Origin: Anaeramoeba flamelloides
Taxonomy: Eukaryota > Metamonada > Anaeramoebidae
Direction of reading: 5' to 3'
Assembly (NCBI GenBank): GCA_027625915.1
Contig: JANTQA010000033.1
Location: 3,286,001-3,350,000 of the forward strand
Length of the DNA: 64,000 bases
Made by a program: the position numbers and the translations under genes
In this document: positions 32,803 to 44,181 of the stretch, piece after piece
How positions within the stretch are numbered: the first letter of the stretch is position 1
Layout: each line of letters begins with the position of its first letter
Notes under the pieces: model-generated
The model's input: only the letters and a program-made list of their open reading frames with translations
Databases searched by the model: none
Told to the model about the DNA's origin: nothing

Positions 32803-35800
32803 AATTATATATATAAATTTTTCATTCAATTTTTCAAGAATTAATGTTGAGTTTCTATTTTTTTTAAATTAATTATTGTTGTTGTTGTTCATTTTTTATT
32901 TATTCTATTATCGAGCAGTGGTAAAATCGTTTTCGTGTATGTTAGCCCAGACTGTAGTCAATCATTTTTATTTTCATTTTTTTAAACAATTTTTATATGT
33001 TACTAATCTAAGCTTATCGTTATATTTTGATTTGTATCATAAAAATTAAGAGTTGTGTTTAACAAAATTAATACATGGAATTTTAATTTATTAAACACGT
33101 TTAAAAGTTTTTTTATTTATTTTGTTAACCTTAAAAAATTTTGTTTTGAATGCTGGTTTTTTTTTTTTTCCACAAATAATTTTTCTTTTAATTATTTTTA
33201 TTCATAATAATTTAACAAAAAATTATTATTAACAGAGAAAAATAAAATAAAAAACAGAAATTTTCAAATCAAAAAAATGATCAAAATTTTTCTAAAGAAA
33301 AAATAATAATAATACCAGAATTTTTTTCTAAATTTATTTCACAATTACTTTTTTTTTTTTTATTTTTAAAAAATACTTTAAAATAGTTCACAAATAATTG
33401 GAATTAAGCAATATTCTCTCAAAAAAAAAAATTCAGATGCAAATATTTAAAATAATAATAATAACATTCTCACATAAATTGTACCAATGCTATCAGGCGG
33501 TAATCTTCAGTTGGAATAGAAATAAAAAAACCAATTCCAATAAAAATAACGATAGAATTTATTTGAATGGCTATTCCACAAATTGAAGGTCAAGGTAGAA
33601 GAAGGGAAATATGTAAAATGGATGATGTTAATATAAGTTTTTTATAATCTTATTTAAAAAAAAATAATTTTTTACTTGTGAAAACAAGTTTTCTATAAAA
33701 TTAAAATAATAGTACATATAATGAATTTTTATTTTTTTTTTTTTTAGATTGAATTTTAATTGCAAAAAACTGTAACCTGGAGAATTTCCCAAATGGTGTA
33801 AGTAAACAATTGATAAATCACAAGAGAACTGTTTTTAGGAATGTAGTAAAAACTCTTTTGTCTGATTTTTTTAAAATTTTCTTTTTAAAAAATCGAATAA
33901 ATGAAATCCCCTTTAATTCGGTTGGGTTTTTTTTATTTTAGAAATAAAAACTAATTTACTACATTTTTTTTAAAAAAAAAAAAAAAGAAAGAAAGAAAAG
34001 TTTTCTTGAGTTTTAATTTTGATTTAAAAAATCACAATTTTGTAATTGGGGGTGGAGTGTGAAATACGCTCTAGATTCCAAAAGATCTACATTTATAATA
34101 GTAAATTTAAGTATGTAAATATATTTTATTCTTTGAACAAATGGTCTAAATATTTGACAAACTACAGATTAAATAAAATATGTTACTTTATTCAATAATA
34201 AATTGGATATTTATAACCCATTTTTTAGTCAAAGAAGATCAGTTGTGGGCGGTGAATTACATGTGTTTAAAGGTTTTGAATAGATATACGAAGGAAATAT
34301 TTATTTTAGAAATTTTCAAAATTAAATCATTTTTTAACCTTTTTATTTTTTTTTTTGATTTTTTTTTTTGATATGTATTACATTTTCAAATTTTTTTTTT
34401 ATTGCAAGATCGATAGTCACTAAGGTAAAAATGTGTTATGTTAAGGTTATTAGAAGTGTCAAAATGTGATTGTAGAGAAATAACTTTGATTTCTATTGAA
34501 ATTTTATTTGATCTTCAATCGGAGATCAAAATCAAAATTATTATTTTTCTCAATAGGGTACTAAGAATTTGGGGTTTACTATTTTTGAGAAAAAATATGT
34601 TTATTTATTAGTTTTCTTTCATAGGGATATCAATATTCTTTGGATGTGTTATTATACTAATTATTTGTTATTTGTTATTAAAATGTCATTTATAAAAAAA
34701 AAATTTAATATTTGAAAAAAAAGTTTTTTTTTGGATACCCCCTTTGACTGAAACAAAGTTTGGATGGGTTGAATCTATAAAGCCCTGTGTTTTTATGAAT
34801 AAAAATTTGTTTTCAAAGTTTTACTTTTAATTGGATTGATTTTTTTATTTATTTATTTTTAGATTTTTTTTTTTGCAAGCTTCCTAAATCTTGTTTTTGC
34901 AAAATACTTGGATAGGGTATGTGAAACAGTCTTAGCCCAGTTCACGTGTTGATTTGAGTAGATCGTATGGGAAGGCCAGGATGTCTAAAGTAGCTGATTA
35001 TCACTTTAGTTGGATTAGGTTGATTGGGTTTGCTTTGGTTGTTAGCTTAGTGAATCTGTGTTTAACTAAGTTCTTATAAGAGCAAGTAAATTTTCGACAT
35101 GTTTCTAATAAGTTCAAATTTATCAATTCTGATATTAATTTTTTGTCCCTTTTACTGTCTCCAAACACTTTGAAATAAAAAAGAAGTGTCCTAGAATAAT
35201 TTTAAAAAAGTGGATATGAAAAAATCAAATTGATAAGTACTATTAAAACCCAAGAAAAGGCGCCTTGAAGTAAAACAAAAAATTTGTGAATTAAAATCTA
35301 TTTTGTTACTTAAGGTTTACAATCCCTGAAAATTTGAAAATAAGTTGTCTTATTTTGGGTATGACAATTTTTCTTTTTGACTTTTGCTGATCGATCTTAT
35401 TCTTGGAATGGGTTTTGATCGTTGTTCAAAAAGGTAATTTTTGACAATTTATTTTTTTTCAGAAATCCAATTTGAAAAGTCTTATACTAGTCTGTATTTA
35501 ATGACGAAATCTGATTTTTGGGTTGTTAATTGAATTTTTTCATATCCCCATTACTCTATTAACTTCAAAAAAAGAAAAATATAAAAAAAGGTCAAAATAA
35601 AACCAAAAATAATTAAAAATTTCAATATAAAACCCACAAAGTACTCTATTATAACTTACCTTCTTTCTTATATATTAGCCTTACACTCTTCAATTTGGAT
35701 TTCGGAAAAAAAAAAAATATCACTTTTTAAAAATTGAATTTTTGAACCACTATTAAAGCCTAGATCAAGCAAAATATCGATCAGATAAGAACCAAATTAG

Positions 35801-37213
35801 CAACCCAGGTACCTGACATAAGATAATTATTTTTTAATTTTCAGGGATTGTAAACCTTAAGGGTCTAACCATTAGGATGAAAAATTATTTTCTGAAATCG
35901 GAAAATAATTTTAGTAATTTTTAATAATATCTAAAACAAACCAAAAACTAACCAACAAATGGCGTACTATCGATATCAAAAAATCAACAATCAAAAAAGA
36001 GAACATTTTGAGAAAAAAGCACCGAACAATAAATACACTCAATTTCCAATTTAGATTGGTTGTGAATTATAATTTTGAATACAACTATGTCGGTTTTGAA
36101 GTGTCGCTCTTTGTTGATTTATGAGATCTCTAAGATTTTTTTCATTTTTTTCTTTTCTTAAATGAGTTATTTTTATCTCAAGATCGCTACAAAATCCTTG
36201 TTTGTCAAATATAGAAAAGTTTACAAAATAACCACAAATTAGATTAAATCGAATTAAATTGATTTTGTAGAAAAAGAAAACAATTTGTTTTAAATTGAAG
36301 AAATTTAAAGATTTGGAAATATAAGACAAGAAGCAATTAATTTTTTTTTTAAAATTTGATTTTTTTGGAATTGAGAATTCTTTGAAAACTATTGTTTGAA
36401 ATTGATTATTTTATTAAATGAGATCTATATAAATTTAAAATTTGTTATTTGAATTTTGTAATCGAGTTTCTTCTGAGATATTGGAATTTATTTTTTAGTT
36501 ATTTGAATTTTTTGTCAATAAGATACACTGGATTTGTTTGTTTATTTGAATTTTTTGTATCAAAAGAATTGCCTTTTCATAATAGTCTTTTGGATTTAAG
36601 TCACTCATGAGTATGGTGCACATCTACGGTAAATGACCAAAACATAAACGGAAAAATGTATAAAAATATAATTAATTTTAAAACAAACCTTCTAATCGAA
36701 ATAATGCAAACCAAAACTTTGTTGTTTTATGGTATAGATTCAAAAATTGTGCAAGCTTGACGATTAGGCTGAAAAAAAATAAAAAAACAAATAGAAAAAA
36801 AAAGATAATTTTTGATGATTGTCATCAAAAAAAGTTTCTTTTCAATTGGAAAAATTAAAAGTAAAATCTGAAAGAAAAAAAACTTAAAAGAGTCAAAAAT
36901 GAATTATTCATTGATTTAAGCTCTGAAATATCTGTATTTGAAACATAATAAGTCAACAATAAAATATTAGAAAAAAAAATACTTTTACTTGAATTAGGAA
37001 GGAAAAGGAATTAATAAAAAGACTTATTATATGCACTGTGTATTTTTTTAATAACACAATAACATTTTTAAGAAAAGAATGAAGAAGAATAAGAAAAAGA
37101 AAATAGAATTTTCATTTTTTTTTAGACAAACAAAAGCCAAAAAAACAAAATTTTTTTATTTCAGAAACCAAAAGCTTTCTTCAATTTTTTGAACAAAACA
37201 ATTCACACGTTTT
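32803..37213. other. Long intergenic region upstream of the bZIP gene
   Basis: Mostly AT-rich. It holds a TIR element at 35309-35861 and a patch of more balanced base composition at about 34900-35070 (GTTCACGTGTTGATTTGAGT and following) with no open frame, possibly a non-coding RNA or old gene fragment. A decayed foldback-H-like stretch lies near 33920-34010. The frame at 36051-36329 (minus) shows no family signal. Confidence 0.45.
35309..35861. mobile_element. Terminal-inverted-repeat element, 553 bp (family N)
   Basis: The left arm CTTAAGGTTTACAATCCCTG plus AAAATTT is matched by the inverted right arm AATTTTCAGGGATTGTAAAC plus CTTAAG. The arms are about 26 bp and nearly perfect. The interior is non-coding; one copy in the window. 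Confidence 0.6.
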
Positions 37214-38740
37214 ATGGAATTTAGTCTTGAAAGTTATAATGATCTCTGTGATCCATTACTTGTCCCATTAAATTCATATGAAGATTTTCAACAAAATGAA
37301 TTAAATTTTGAAGAAATGGATTTTGTTTACCAAACAAACCCAAAAACCGATTTTGAATCTCCACCTTTGGACATTTCCTTTTTTAACCATCAAGAAATTG
37401 AAATCAAGACCAAAGACAGTACCACCACTGACGATTTATTTATCAACCACAACAACAAGATTAATTATTATGAAGACAACGAAAGATCTCTTTACTATTG
37501 CCAACCATCGCCACAAAGCGATCAAACACTCACAGAGGAAATCCACAACAACACCAGCAACAATAACAAACAAGAAGAGCGATCTCAAAATGTGACAGCG
37601 AATGTTGGAAATACTGATGAAAGCGAAATGCAAAATAAAAAAGTTTCTGTCACAAGAACAAACGCAAACAAGGGTAAGGAAACGATGGGCAAAGAATCAA
37701 ACAAGAATCAAAAGAAAAACGAAAATGAACGAGAAACAAAAGATCAAGATAAAAAAACAAAAACAGAAAATAAAGAAAAAAAAGGAACCAAAGACAAAAA
37801 AGAAAACAGAGACAACAAAAAGGTTGGTCAAGTGGTTCCAACCAAAAGACTGCGGCGAAATGGAAGATCGTTACCAGCAGAAGAAATTAAAAGAAGAAAG
37901 GCATTAGCAGCCATTGTTGACATTCGAGAAGTTAAGAACCTGAGCAATGAAGATCGAAGGTTACGAAGATTAGAAAGGAACCGTGAATCTGCAAGGAGAA
38001 CAAGAATGAAAAAAAAGGGAAAGGGGAACAAATATGAACAAGAGATCAACGAATTAAGATCTTTAGTTGAAGAACTTAAACAGCAAATGTACGAGCAAAA
38101 AAATGAAATCTCAAGATTAACCAAAATTGTTGATGAAAGCGAGATCACAGACCAGAAGAATCTCGACGTTGAAATGTGCACACTTAGCAAACCCAACGGC
38201 AACGAAACAAATTATTTGAATGAAGAAGAGCCCCTTGATAAGGGAATCCAAAAAGCCAAATACAGAAAAAGAAAAAGAAACAAAAATAAAATTTATCACA
38301 AAAACAGAAATAGTCCCCTCAAGTCCAAAAAAAAAGCCTTAGGCACAGCTCTCTTTTCAATTTTTTTCCTTTTGGGATTTGCTTACAACCTTGGATTTTT
38401 CACAACAGATCCAAGTTTTGTTGACCCGCAAATTCATGCGATTACAATCAATAAAATTAATTTGGAAACATTGGGATCAATTAAGGAAAATGAACAAAAT
38501 AATTGGTATGACCATTTAAATCCAGACTACATGCAAAATAGCGACGAGAACCTCCAAAGTGGCAAAAAGAATCATCATCAGGACGAAAATTCAAAGCTTC
38601 AACACCGCGCAGAAGCAGATGATGGCGCCGAGAATATTTCGGTTTTAGAGACAGAAGAACAAGAAATCGATGATCAAATGTCTAACAACTTACATGAAAA
38701 AGATTATTTAATTCAAAAAAAAATGAAAACACATGATTAA
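37214..38740 (+). CDS. Membrane-anchored bZIP transcription factor
   Basis: 508 aa, no intron visible. Residues 1-200 are acidic then Asn/Lys/Glu-rich. The bZIP basic region spans about 247-270 (RRLRRLERNRESARRTRMKK, with the diagnostic N-X-X-S-A-R/R pattern as NRESARR). It is followed by a zipper to about 306 with I278, L281, V285, L288, M292, I299, L302 in heptad a/d positions. After a basic stretch (RKRKRNKNK) comes one hydrophobic segment at about 375-396 (LGTALFSIFFLLGFAYNLGF). The 110-residue remainder is acidic and would be luminal. DNA-binding domain, then membrane span, then lumenal tail is the layout of ATF6, CREB3 and plant bZIP17/28, which are cleaved and move to the nucleus under ER stress. 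The layout is seen; that function is inferred. Confidence 0.85.
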   Translation: MEFSLESYNDLCDPLLVPLNSYEDFQQNELNFEEMDFVYQTNPKTDFESPPLDISFFNHQEIEIKTKDSTTTDDLFINHNNKINYYEDNERSLYYCQPSPQSDQTLTEEIHNNTSNNNKQEERSQNVTANVGNTDESEMQNKKVSVTRTNANKGKETMGKESNKNQKKNENERETKDQDKKTKTENKEKKGTKDKKENRDNKKVGQVVPTKRLRRNGRSLPAEEIKRRKALAAIVDIREVKNLSNEDRRLRRLERNRESARRTRMKKKGKGNKYEQEINELRSLVEELKQQMYEQKNEISRLTKIVDESEITDQKNLDVEMCTLSKPNGNETNYLNEEEPLDKGIQKAKYRKRKRNKNKIYHKNRNSPLKSKKKALGTALFSIFFLLGFAYNLGFFTTDPSFVDPQIHAITINKINLETLGSIKENEQNNWYDHLNPDYMQNSDENLQSGKKNHHQDENSKLQHRAEADDGAENISVLETEEQEIDDQMSNNLHEKDYLIQKKMKTHD

Positions 38741-38816
38741 AAAATTTTACAGATAAAGATTTATTATCCATTTATCTATACCCACCGAGTTATATATTTA
38801 TATTGATATAAAGTTG

Positions 38817-38938
38817 TTTTAAAAAAGTGCGATCAAAAAAATTTTTTAAAATAACTTACTGAAAATAGGACTATTGAAGTATGTCAACTGTTTTTCAGAT
38901 CCTTTTGAAAAAAATTTTTTGTCACACTTTTTTAAAAT
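38817..38938. repeat. Small foldback hairpin downstream of the bZIP gene
   Basis: TTTAAAAAAGTGCGATCAAA plus AAAATTTTTT is answered by AAAAAAATTTTTTGTCACAC plus TTTTTTAAA. It starts 77 bp after the bZIP stop codon, so it may fall in the 3' UTR. It could be a MITE or a 3'-end structure. Confidence 0.5.
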
Positions 38939-39180
38939 GGCTATATATTCTTTCGAAATTGTAAAACTTTATACAAATTATCAGTCATTAATTATGATTT
39001 TTTTTTATTGTTTTTTTTAATTTTTTTTTAATACATTATAGAACCAAACTATTTCTTTAATTAATATAATCATTTCAACATTGTAAATTAAATTTAACTA
39101 TTTTGTTTTTTTTTTTTGATTTTCGAATCTTTTATTTTTTTTTATCTGAATAAAGAATTAAGTATTTTAATATAAACTAT

Positions 39181-39677
39181 CATTCAAAATCATTGGCCCA
39201 TCAAAAATCAAAATTTAAAGAAAAATATTTTTAATACTTGTAGTTATCTATTATAATATCAAAATTTTTATTTTAGTATTTGGTTCACTACTCCAGGGGT
39301 CTTTGTTTTTCTTCAAAAAATAAAATAAAAAAAGTTAAAAAAAATTTTAAAAAAAATTGGGTCATTTATTTTGAATGAAGCATTACATGAAAAAAAATTT
39401 TTTTAAAAATTAATAAAACCCATTTATCTATTCTCCTTCCATTTGAATAACTAAATCTAATCTCTTTGTCATATTTGAAACCAATTTTTCCATTAATTCA
39501 TCTGTTACTTCTTTCAAATTTTTCATTTTCATTTTCCATTTTAACAAAACACTTTTGAAAAAATAAAAAAGAGAAAAAATGATTTATTTGCAAACTTTTC
39601 ATTGTGAGAGGAAAAACTTCAAAACGATACTAAAGTAATTCAAAATTGAAATATAAGGTGGGCCATTTATTTTGAAT
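39181..39677 (-). mobile_element. Deleted mariner-like DNA transposon (family C)
   Basis: Ends CATTCAAAATCATTGGCCCA and the inverted GGTGGGCCATTTATTTTGAA define the element. On the minus strand a short open tail ending at 39428 reads DELMEKLVSNMTKRLDLVIQ then MEGE, resembling the extreme C-terminus of Tc1/mariner transposases (S-M-x-x-R-x-x-x-V-I pattern). The catalytic part is missing. An extra TIR-like copy lies at about 39360-39380. The 39181-39390 part recurs inside a MITE B at 40.33-40.54 kb. Confidence 0.45.
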
Positions 39678-40096
39678 TTTAGTTTATTTGCTTTTATTTA
39701 ATTAAAAAATTAAATCTTTTAAATCTCTCCTAAAATGCCAAAAACATTAGAAGTTTTAAAAACTGTAATTAGACATAGAATACTGATAAATTGAAATTTA
39801 TGTTAGGAAATTTTTACTTGATTTTCCTTTTTGAAATTTTTATACTCAAGCTTTGAATAAAGCATTTTATGAAGTCAAGTGTTTAGAAACTCTGTAAAAT
39901 TAGTTGTTCTTCAAAATATTCTTGATCCTTATCTGTTAGATAAGAAACAGTTCGAAGATTGATAAAAATGGAAATTGAACTAAAATTTTTTTGAACTGTA
40001 TTAGAATTTATCGGTATATTTAATGAGTAAATTAATTCCGATTTTAATTATGGATTCATTTTTTGGTATGAATATTCAATTAGAAAAATGAAACAT

Positions 40097-40198
40097 TCGA
40101 GGTTTTGATGATATCCACGCTTAAGTCAGGAAAAAGTGGCAAAAATTGTGATTATCTTTAAAAAAAATCGTGATATTTTAGAAAATTACGATTTTCAA
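40097..40198 (+). repeat. Fragment of CGCGATA transposon (family G), left end
   Basis: It starts GAGGTTTTGATGATATCCAC, matching the family G terminus, and contains ATCGTGATA/TTACGATTTT words. It is cut off at 40199 by MITE B copy 3. Confidence 0.5.
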
Positions 40199-40604
40199 TA
40201 ACATCAATTCCGCTTTTAAGACAAAAACTTCCTACGAAATTTAAGGAACAAAACAATCTCAAATTAAGGTACAAAATTCAGATATTAGTAAAATAATTTG
40301 TGTTTTAAAAAATTCCCAAAAATAGTAAAACCGATTTTAAAATCATTTTCCCATTTAAAAATCAAATTTTGAAAATAAACATTTTTATAAATTGAAGTCA
40401 TCTATTATAATAAAAAAATACTATTTTAATATGCAATTGTATACACTAGAATTATTTGTTTTTCGTCAAAAAATAAAATAAAAAAAATTAAAAAATAAAA
40501 AAAAGGGGTACAATTTATTATGAAATTTATGTTACATAAATTAATAATTTTTTTGTTACTTAAATTTTGTTGAAAAGTTATGTTTTAAAGGTGAAATGAT
40601 TGTA
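40199..40604. mobile_element. MITE B copy 3, split by a family C element
   Basis: The left arm TCCGCTTTTAAGACAAAAAC and following AATTTAAGGAACAAAAC match family B. The right arm (TGTTGAAAAGTTATGTTTTA) is at 40569-40604. Between about 40325 and 40540 lies a decayed family C copy (ATCTATTATAATA, TTTTTCGTCAAAAAATAAAA). The order implied is G first, then B, then C. Confidence 0.6.
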
Positions 40605-41256
40605 TATATGTATAAAGAATCAAAGAACAACAATATGAAAGAAAGAAGAATCTGTTCATCGGAATTTATTCACTTTATTTAGTAGTTTTTATCATTAATA
40701 TAACTGTGGAGGTGTTTAAATAAAAGCATAAAATTTCTTTAAATGTTTAAAAAGTATAAATATTAGACTAAAAGAATTTCAAGAAATATTTTTTAAATGC
40801 AGAAAGATAAAAAAAAATAATAACAAATGTGTTTCGTGGTATTTTATAATAAGAAACTTATAATTCATAATAAAAAATCAATATTATAGTAAATCAAGAA
40901 CATTCAAAATTATAGAAACAATTTTCTGGTAAATTTGATTTAGTTAGGTATTTGATCAAAAACCTCAATGTAGTACTAATTGATAATTTATAATATAAAA
41001 AAATATATATCTTTTATATCTAAATTAAACCCCTTTTCATTTTTTTTTGAACTTTAATTTAATTTATAAACTTTATATGTTGATATCAATTGGAGATTTA
41101 AATTTAAAACTTGTATTTAATATTTTTATTGTTTGTTTTTTTTTTTTTTTGGGGGGGGGTATTTTGAAAATAAAACCAATTTAGATGAGATATGTCAAGC
41201 CAAAAACAAAAATTTTACTTATTTTATGAACTAATAAACATAGAGTATTATAGAAA

Positions 41257-41458
41257 TACAGTCAGTTCCGCTTTTAAGGCAAAAACTTTCTACGAAATTT
41301 ATGGCACAATAAAAATTTCAAATTAAGGCACAAAATTGAGATTCTAATAGAAATAATTTGTAAAAATTAAAATTACAAATTTTGTGCCTTAATTTGAGAT
41401 TTTTTTGTTCCTTAAATTTGGTTGAAAGTTTGTGTCTTAAAAGTGAAACTGACTGTAA
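41257..41458. mobile_element. Tc1/mariner-type MITE family B, copy 2 (best preserved)
   Basis: TACAGTCAGTTCCGCTTTTA at the left and TTAAAAGTGAAACTGACTGT plus A at the right give a near-perfect palindrome of about 200 bp between TA dinucleotides. Both CAGT ends and TA target are typical of Tc1/mariner. Confidence 0.8.
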
Positions 41459-42259
41459 GGGGAATAATAAATTTGAGATTAGAGTTGATATTCATAAAAT
41501 AAATAAACTAAACAAAAAAACCTTTTGAAAAAAACTAAATATTCGAAAATATATTGGGGTACCTTCCAATGGCGTCAAACTATCAAACTTTATCAATTTC
41601 TTTGGAAAATAAAAATTATCAGAAATGGCATTTTTTCTTAGTAAATATATTCATTTTAAAGAAAATTCCAAAGAATCAATTTTATTAAATTTAATTTCGA
41701 GTTTTCTGACTTTTTTTTGTTTTTTTTGAATTGACTTTCTTTATGAAATAAAAAAAGTAATATAATTAAAAAAAAATGAGGAAATTAGAAAAAATGGTTT
41801 GATTTGAAAATTGAAAATTTATTTTGAGAAGAACACAGAATTAAAATCATATAATATTTTCTATTCCTTTGATAAAACTGGTCCACTTAAGCTGTATAGT
41901 AGTTTATGAGGTTAAACGGGTATCAAAATTTTCATACTAGTTTGATATTATACATAATTTATCTACAACGTATTCATCCAAAAATGTAATTTAAAAGTTT
42001 GTGAATCAAAAAAAAATTAATAATATTAGAATTTTTAGGAAGTTTAGGATTTTAACAAAAAAAAAATTATTGATCCGAAAAACTTTCGAAATTTATAACA
42101 ATAAAGAAGTAAAATTAAAATAATCTTGTTTTAGTCTTGGTCGATTTTATTTTCAGCTTATCCCCAAACATAGTGTGACTCTTAAACTAAACTATGTTAC
42201 CTTTTAAAATGAAATGCCATTGTTATAGGCCAGGAAATGTCGATTTAGGAACTTTTTTT

Positions 42260-42584
42260 TACAGTCATGTGCCCTTTTAAGGAACAGAAAAAATCAAGTA
42301 ATAAGGTACAAAAAAAATCCATTAAGGCACAAAATCAAAGTGGTCAAAATAAGTCACAATTGTTTCTGTGTAAATTTCCAAGATTACTCATAATGTAATA
42401 TTCTATATATATATATATATATATATATTGAAGAAAACACCCAAACTAACTCTGTAATTATCTGTGAAATTATATCTTGAAATTGGGAAAGTGCCTCAAA
42501 CCAAAAATTTTAGCTTTAAGGTGAACTAAATTTTGTGCCTTATATGTTGATTTTTCCTGTGCCTTAAAATGGTACAGGACTGTG
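42260..42584. mobile_element. MITE B-related element (divergent subfamily)
   Basis: The left arm ACAGTCATGTGCCCTTTTAA plus GGAACAGAAAAAATCAA is matched by the inverted right arm TTGATTTTTCCTGTGCCTTA and AAATGGTACAGGACTGT. It shares the 'TTAAGGCACA' core with family B but is longer, with a (TA)n microsatellite in the interior. Confidence 0.6.
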
Positions 42585-42816
42585 TCAACATTTTAAATTT
42601 TGGTTAGGAAAATAGTTTTACTTATACAACAAAAAAATTGAAAAAAACCTACATTTTAAATAAGAACAAGATCAATCTTATCAATATTTTCCACAGTCAA
42701 CAAATCTGCATTTGGTCAGGTAAATAACACCAAATGGTTATGAAAGCAGGGTAGTTCTTAATCATAAATGTCAAGGGGTTTCCTTCCAAAGCAACTCTTC
42801 AGATACTCGATAAATT

Positions 42817-42975
42817 CAGAAAACTAAATTGAGTTTAAAATACTTCGAATGACTGTAATTAAAATAATCTTTTGATTACTCTTTGAATTACGAGTTACAA
42901 ATTTAGAACTTCAAAACTCTCTCTTTAACAGATTAAGGGCTCTTGAGCACTTAACCCTTACTAATAAATCCAATA
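42817..42975 (+). mobile_element. LINE 3' UTR fragment, copy 3
   Basis: AGAAAACTAAATTGAGTTTA through TCTCTCTTTAACAGATTAAG to the terminal CTTAACCCTTACTAATAAAT matches the 3' ends of the LINE copies at 16.8-16.96 and 17.96-18.1 kb. Only the last about 160 bp were inserted or survive. Confidence 0.65.
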
Positions 42976-44181
42976 TACTAGAAAAATTCTTTCCTTTTAT
43001 CTTTATAAGATTAACACGATCATTTATCCGTAGAAGAAGAACAAATCATTTTTCCAAAAAAAAAGATAGTTTATTTTGATTTTTTAATATTTTGTTCTGC
43101 TATTTATTGCAAAATAAATCAAATAAAATGTTCCTTCATCTTTCCCAAAAAACAAATCGTATAAATCTGGAAAAATTTCAAATTTTTTATTCTTAAACAT
43201 CAGTTTAAATGATAAATTTACCCTTTTAGAATTGGAACTTTAGATGGTTTGTTATAATTATTGGTCATGTGATTATTTTAGAAAGCTGAATGAAATATTT
43301 GATCTTTTTATTTTACAATTAACAGTATTGTAAATTCCCAACTAATAACACAGTAGTACTGATGAGTAGTATTGATTTATCCGGGAATTATTCAATTTTA
43401 TGATTTATTAATACTTTTATACTCATAACCTGCTTAAATGAAAAACTAATTGGACAAATACTTTCTTCAATGTTTTTTAAGGTCTTCTTAAGTTAGATTT
43501 TCGGAGGAGAAAAAAAAATAAAAAACCAAAAAAACTACAGTTTTTTGGAAAAATAATTTATTCTGTCGATAAAAGAGCATACCCACCTTAACCAACACAA
43601 AAAGAAGGCATTTGTAACACATACCCAGAATTAATTTGGAATTTACATCCTTAAAAATAAAAAATTCTTATTTGGATTGTCTCTTTTGTTAAATGATCAG
43701 ATTAGATCATTGAGATAATACTTTGTACTGTTTTTAGTTTGAAAAAAAAAGTGAAATAGGATATTAGGTTGTTAAAATTGAACTTGGGTAATGGAAGAAT
43801 ATTAATTATTAACAAAAAAAATTGATTCAGATTGCAAGAAATTGTTTGAAATATTGTTGGGTTTAGAATTTCGATAAATATTTTTTAATAACAAGTTTTA
43901 AAAAAAACTGTTAACCCAAAGATCAGGAAATAAGTTTCAAAAAACACAAAACAAAAAACAAAAAACAAAAAAAAAAAAGTAAAAGTAAAGATATGGAAAG
44001 TATTAAAAGACTACTTTTTTTTTATTAATATATTGTCTCTAAATTAAGTTGTAAATTGAAAACGAAGAAATGAAAAATTCATTACATTCTCAAATTAATT
44101 TTTTGGTAAATAAAAGGCACTTTCATTTATTAAATCAAATACAGGTTTGATTAAAAAAGGAAAAAAAAAAAAATTTTTTAT

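Larger units (their letters stand above)
38741..44181. other. Transposon-dense intergenic region
   Basis: Besides the elements listed separately (38.8, 39.2-39.7, 40.1-40.6, 41.26, 42.26 and 42.82 kb) it holds a (TA)n run near 42401-42428, a G10 run near 41150 and AT-rich DNA. No host gene is seen. Confidence 0.55.

Noticed and set aside
41150-41159. G10 run, with a C14 run at about 49752, as G-quadruplex candidates
   Set aside because: Single isolated runs cannot form an intramolecular quadruplex alone, and run lengths may be assembly artefacts.
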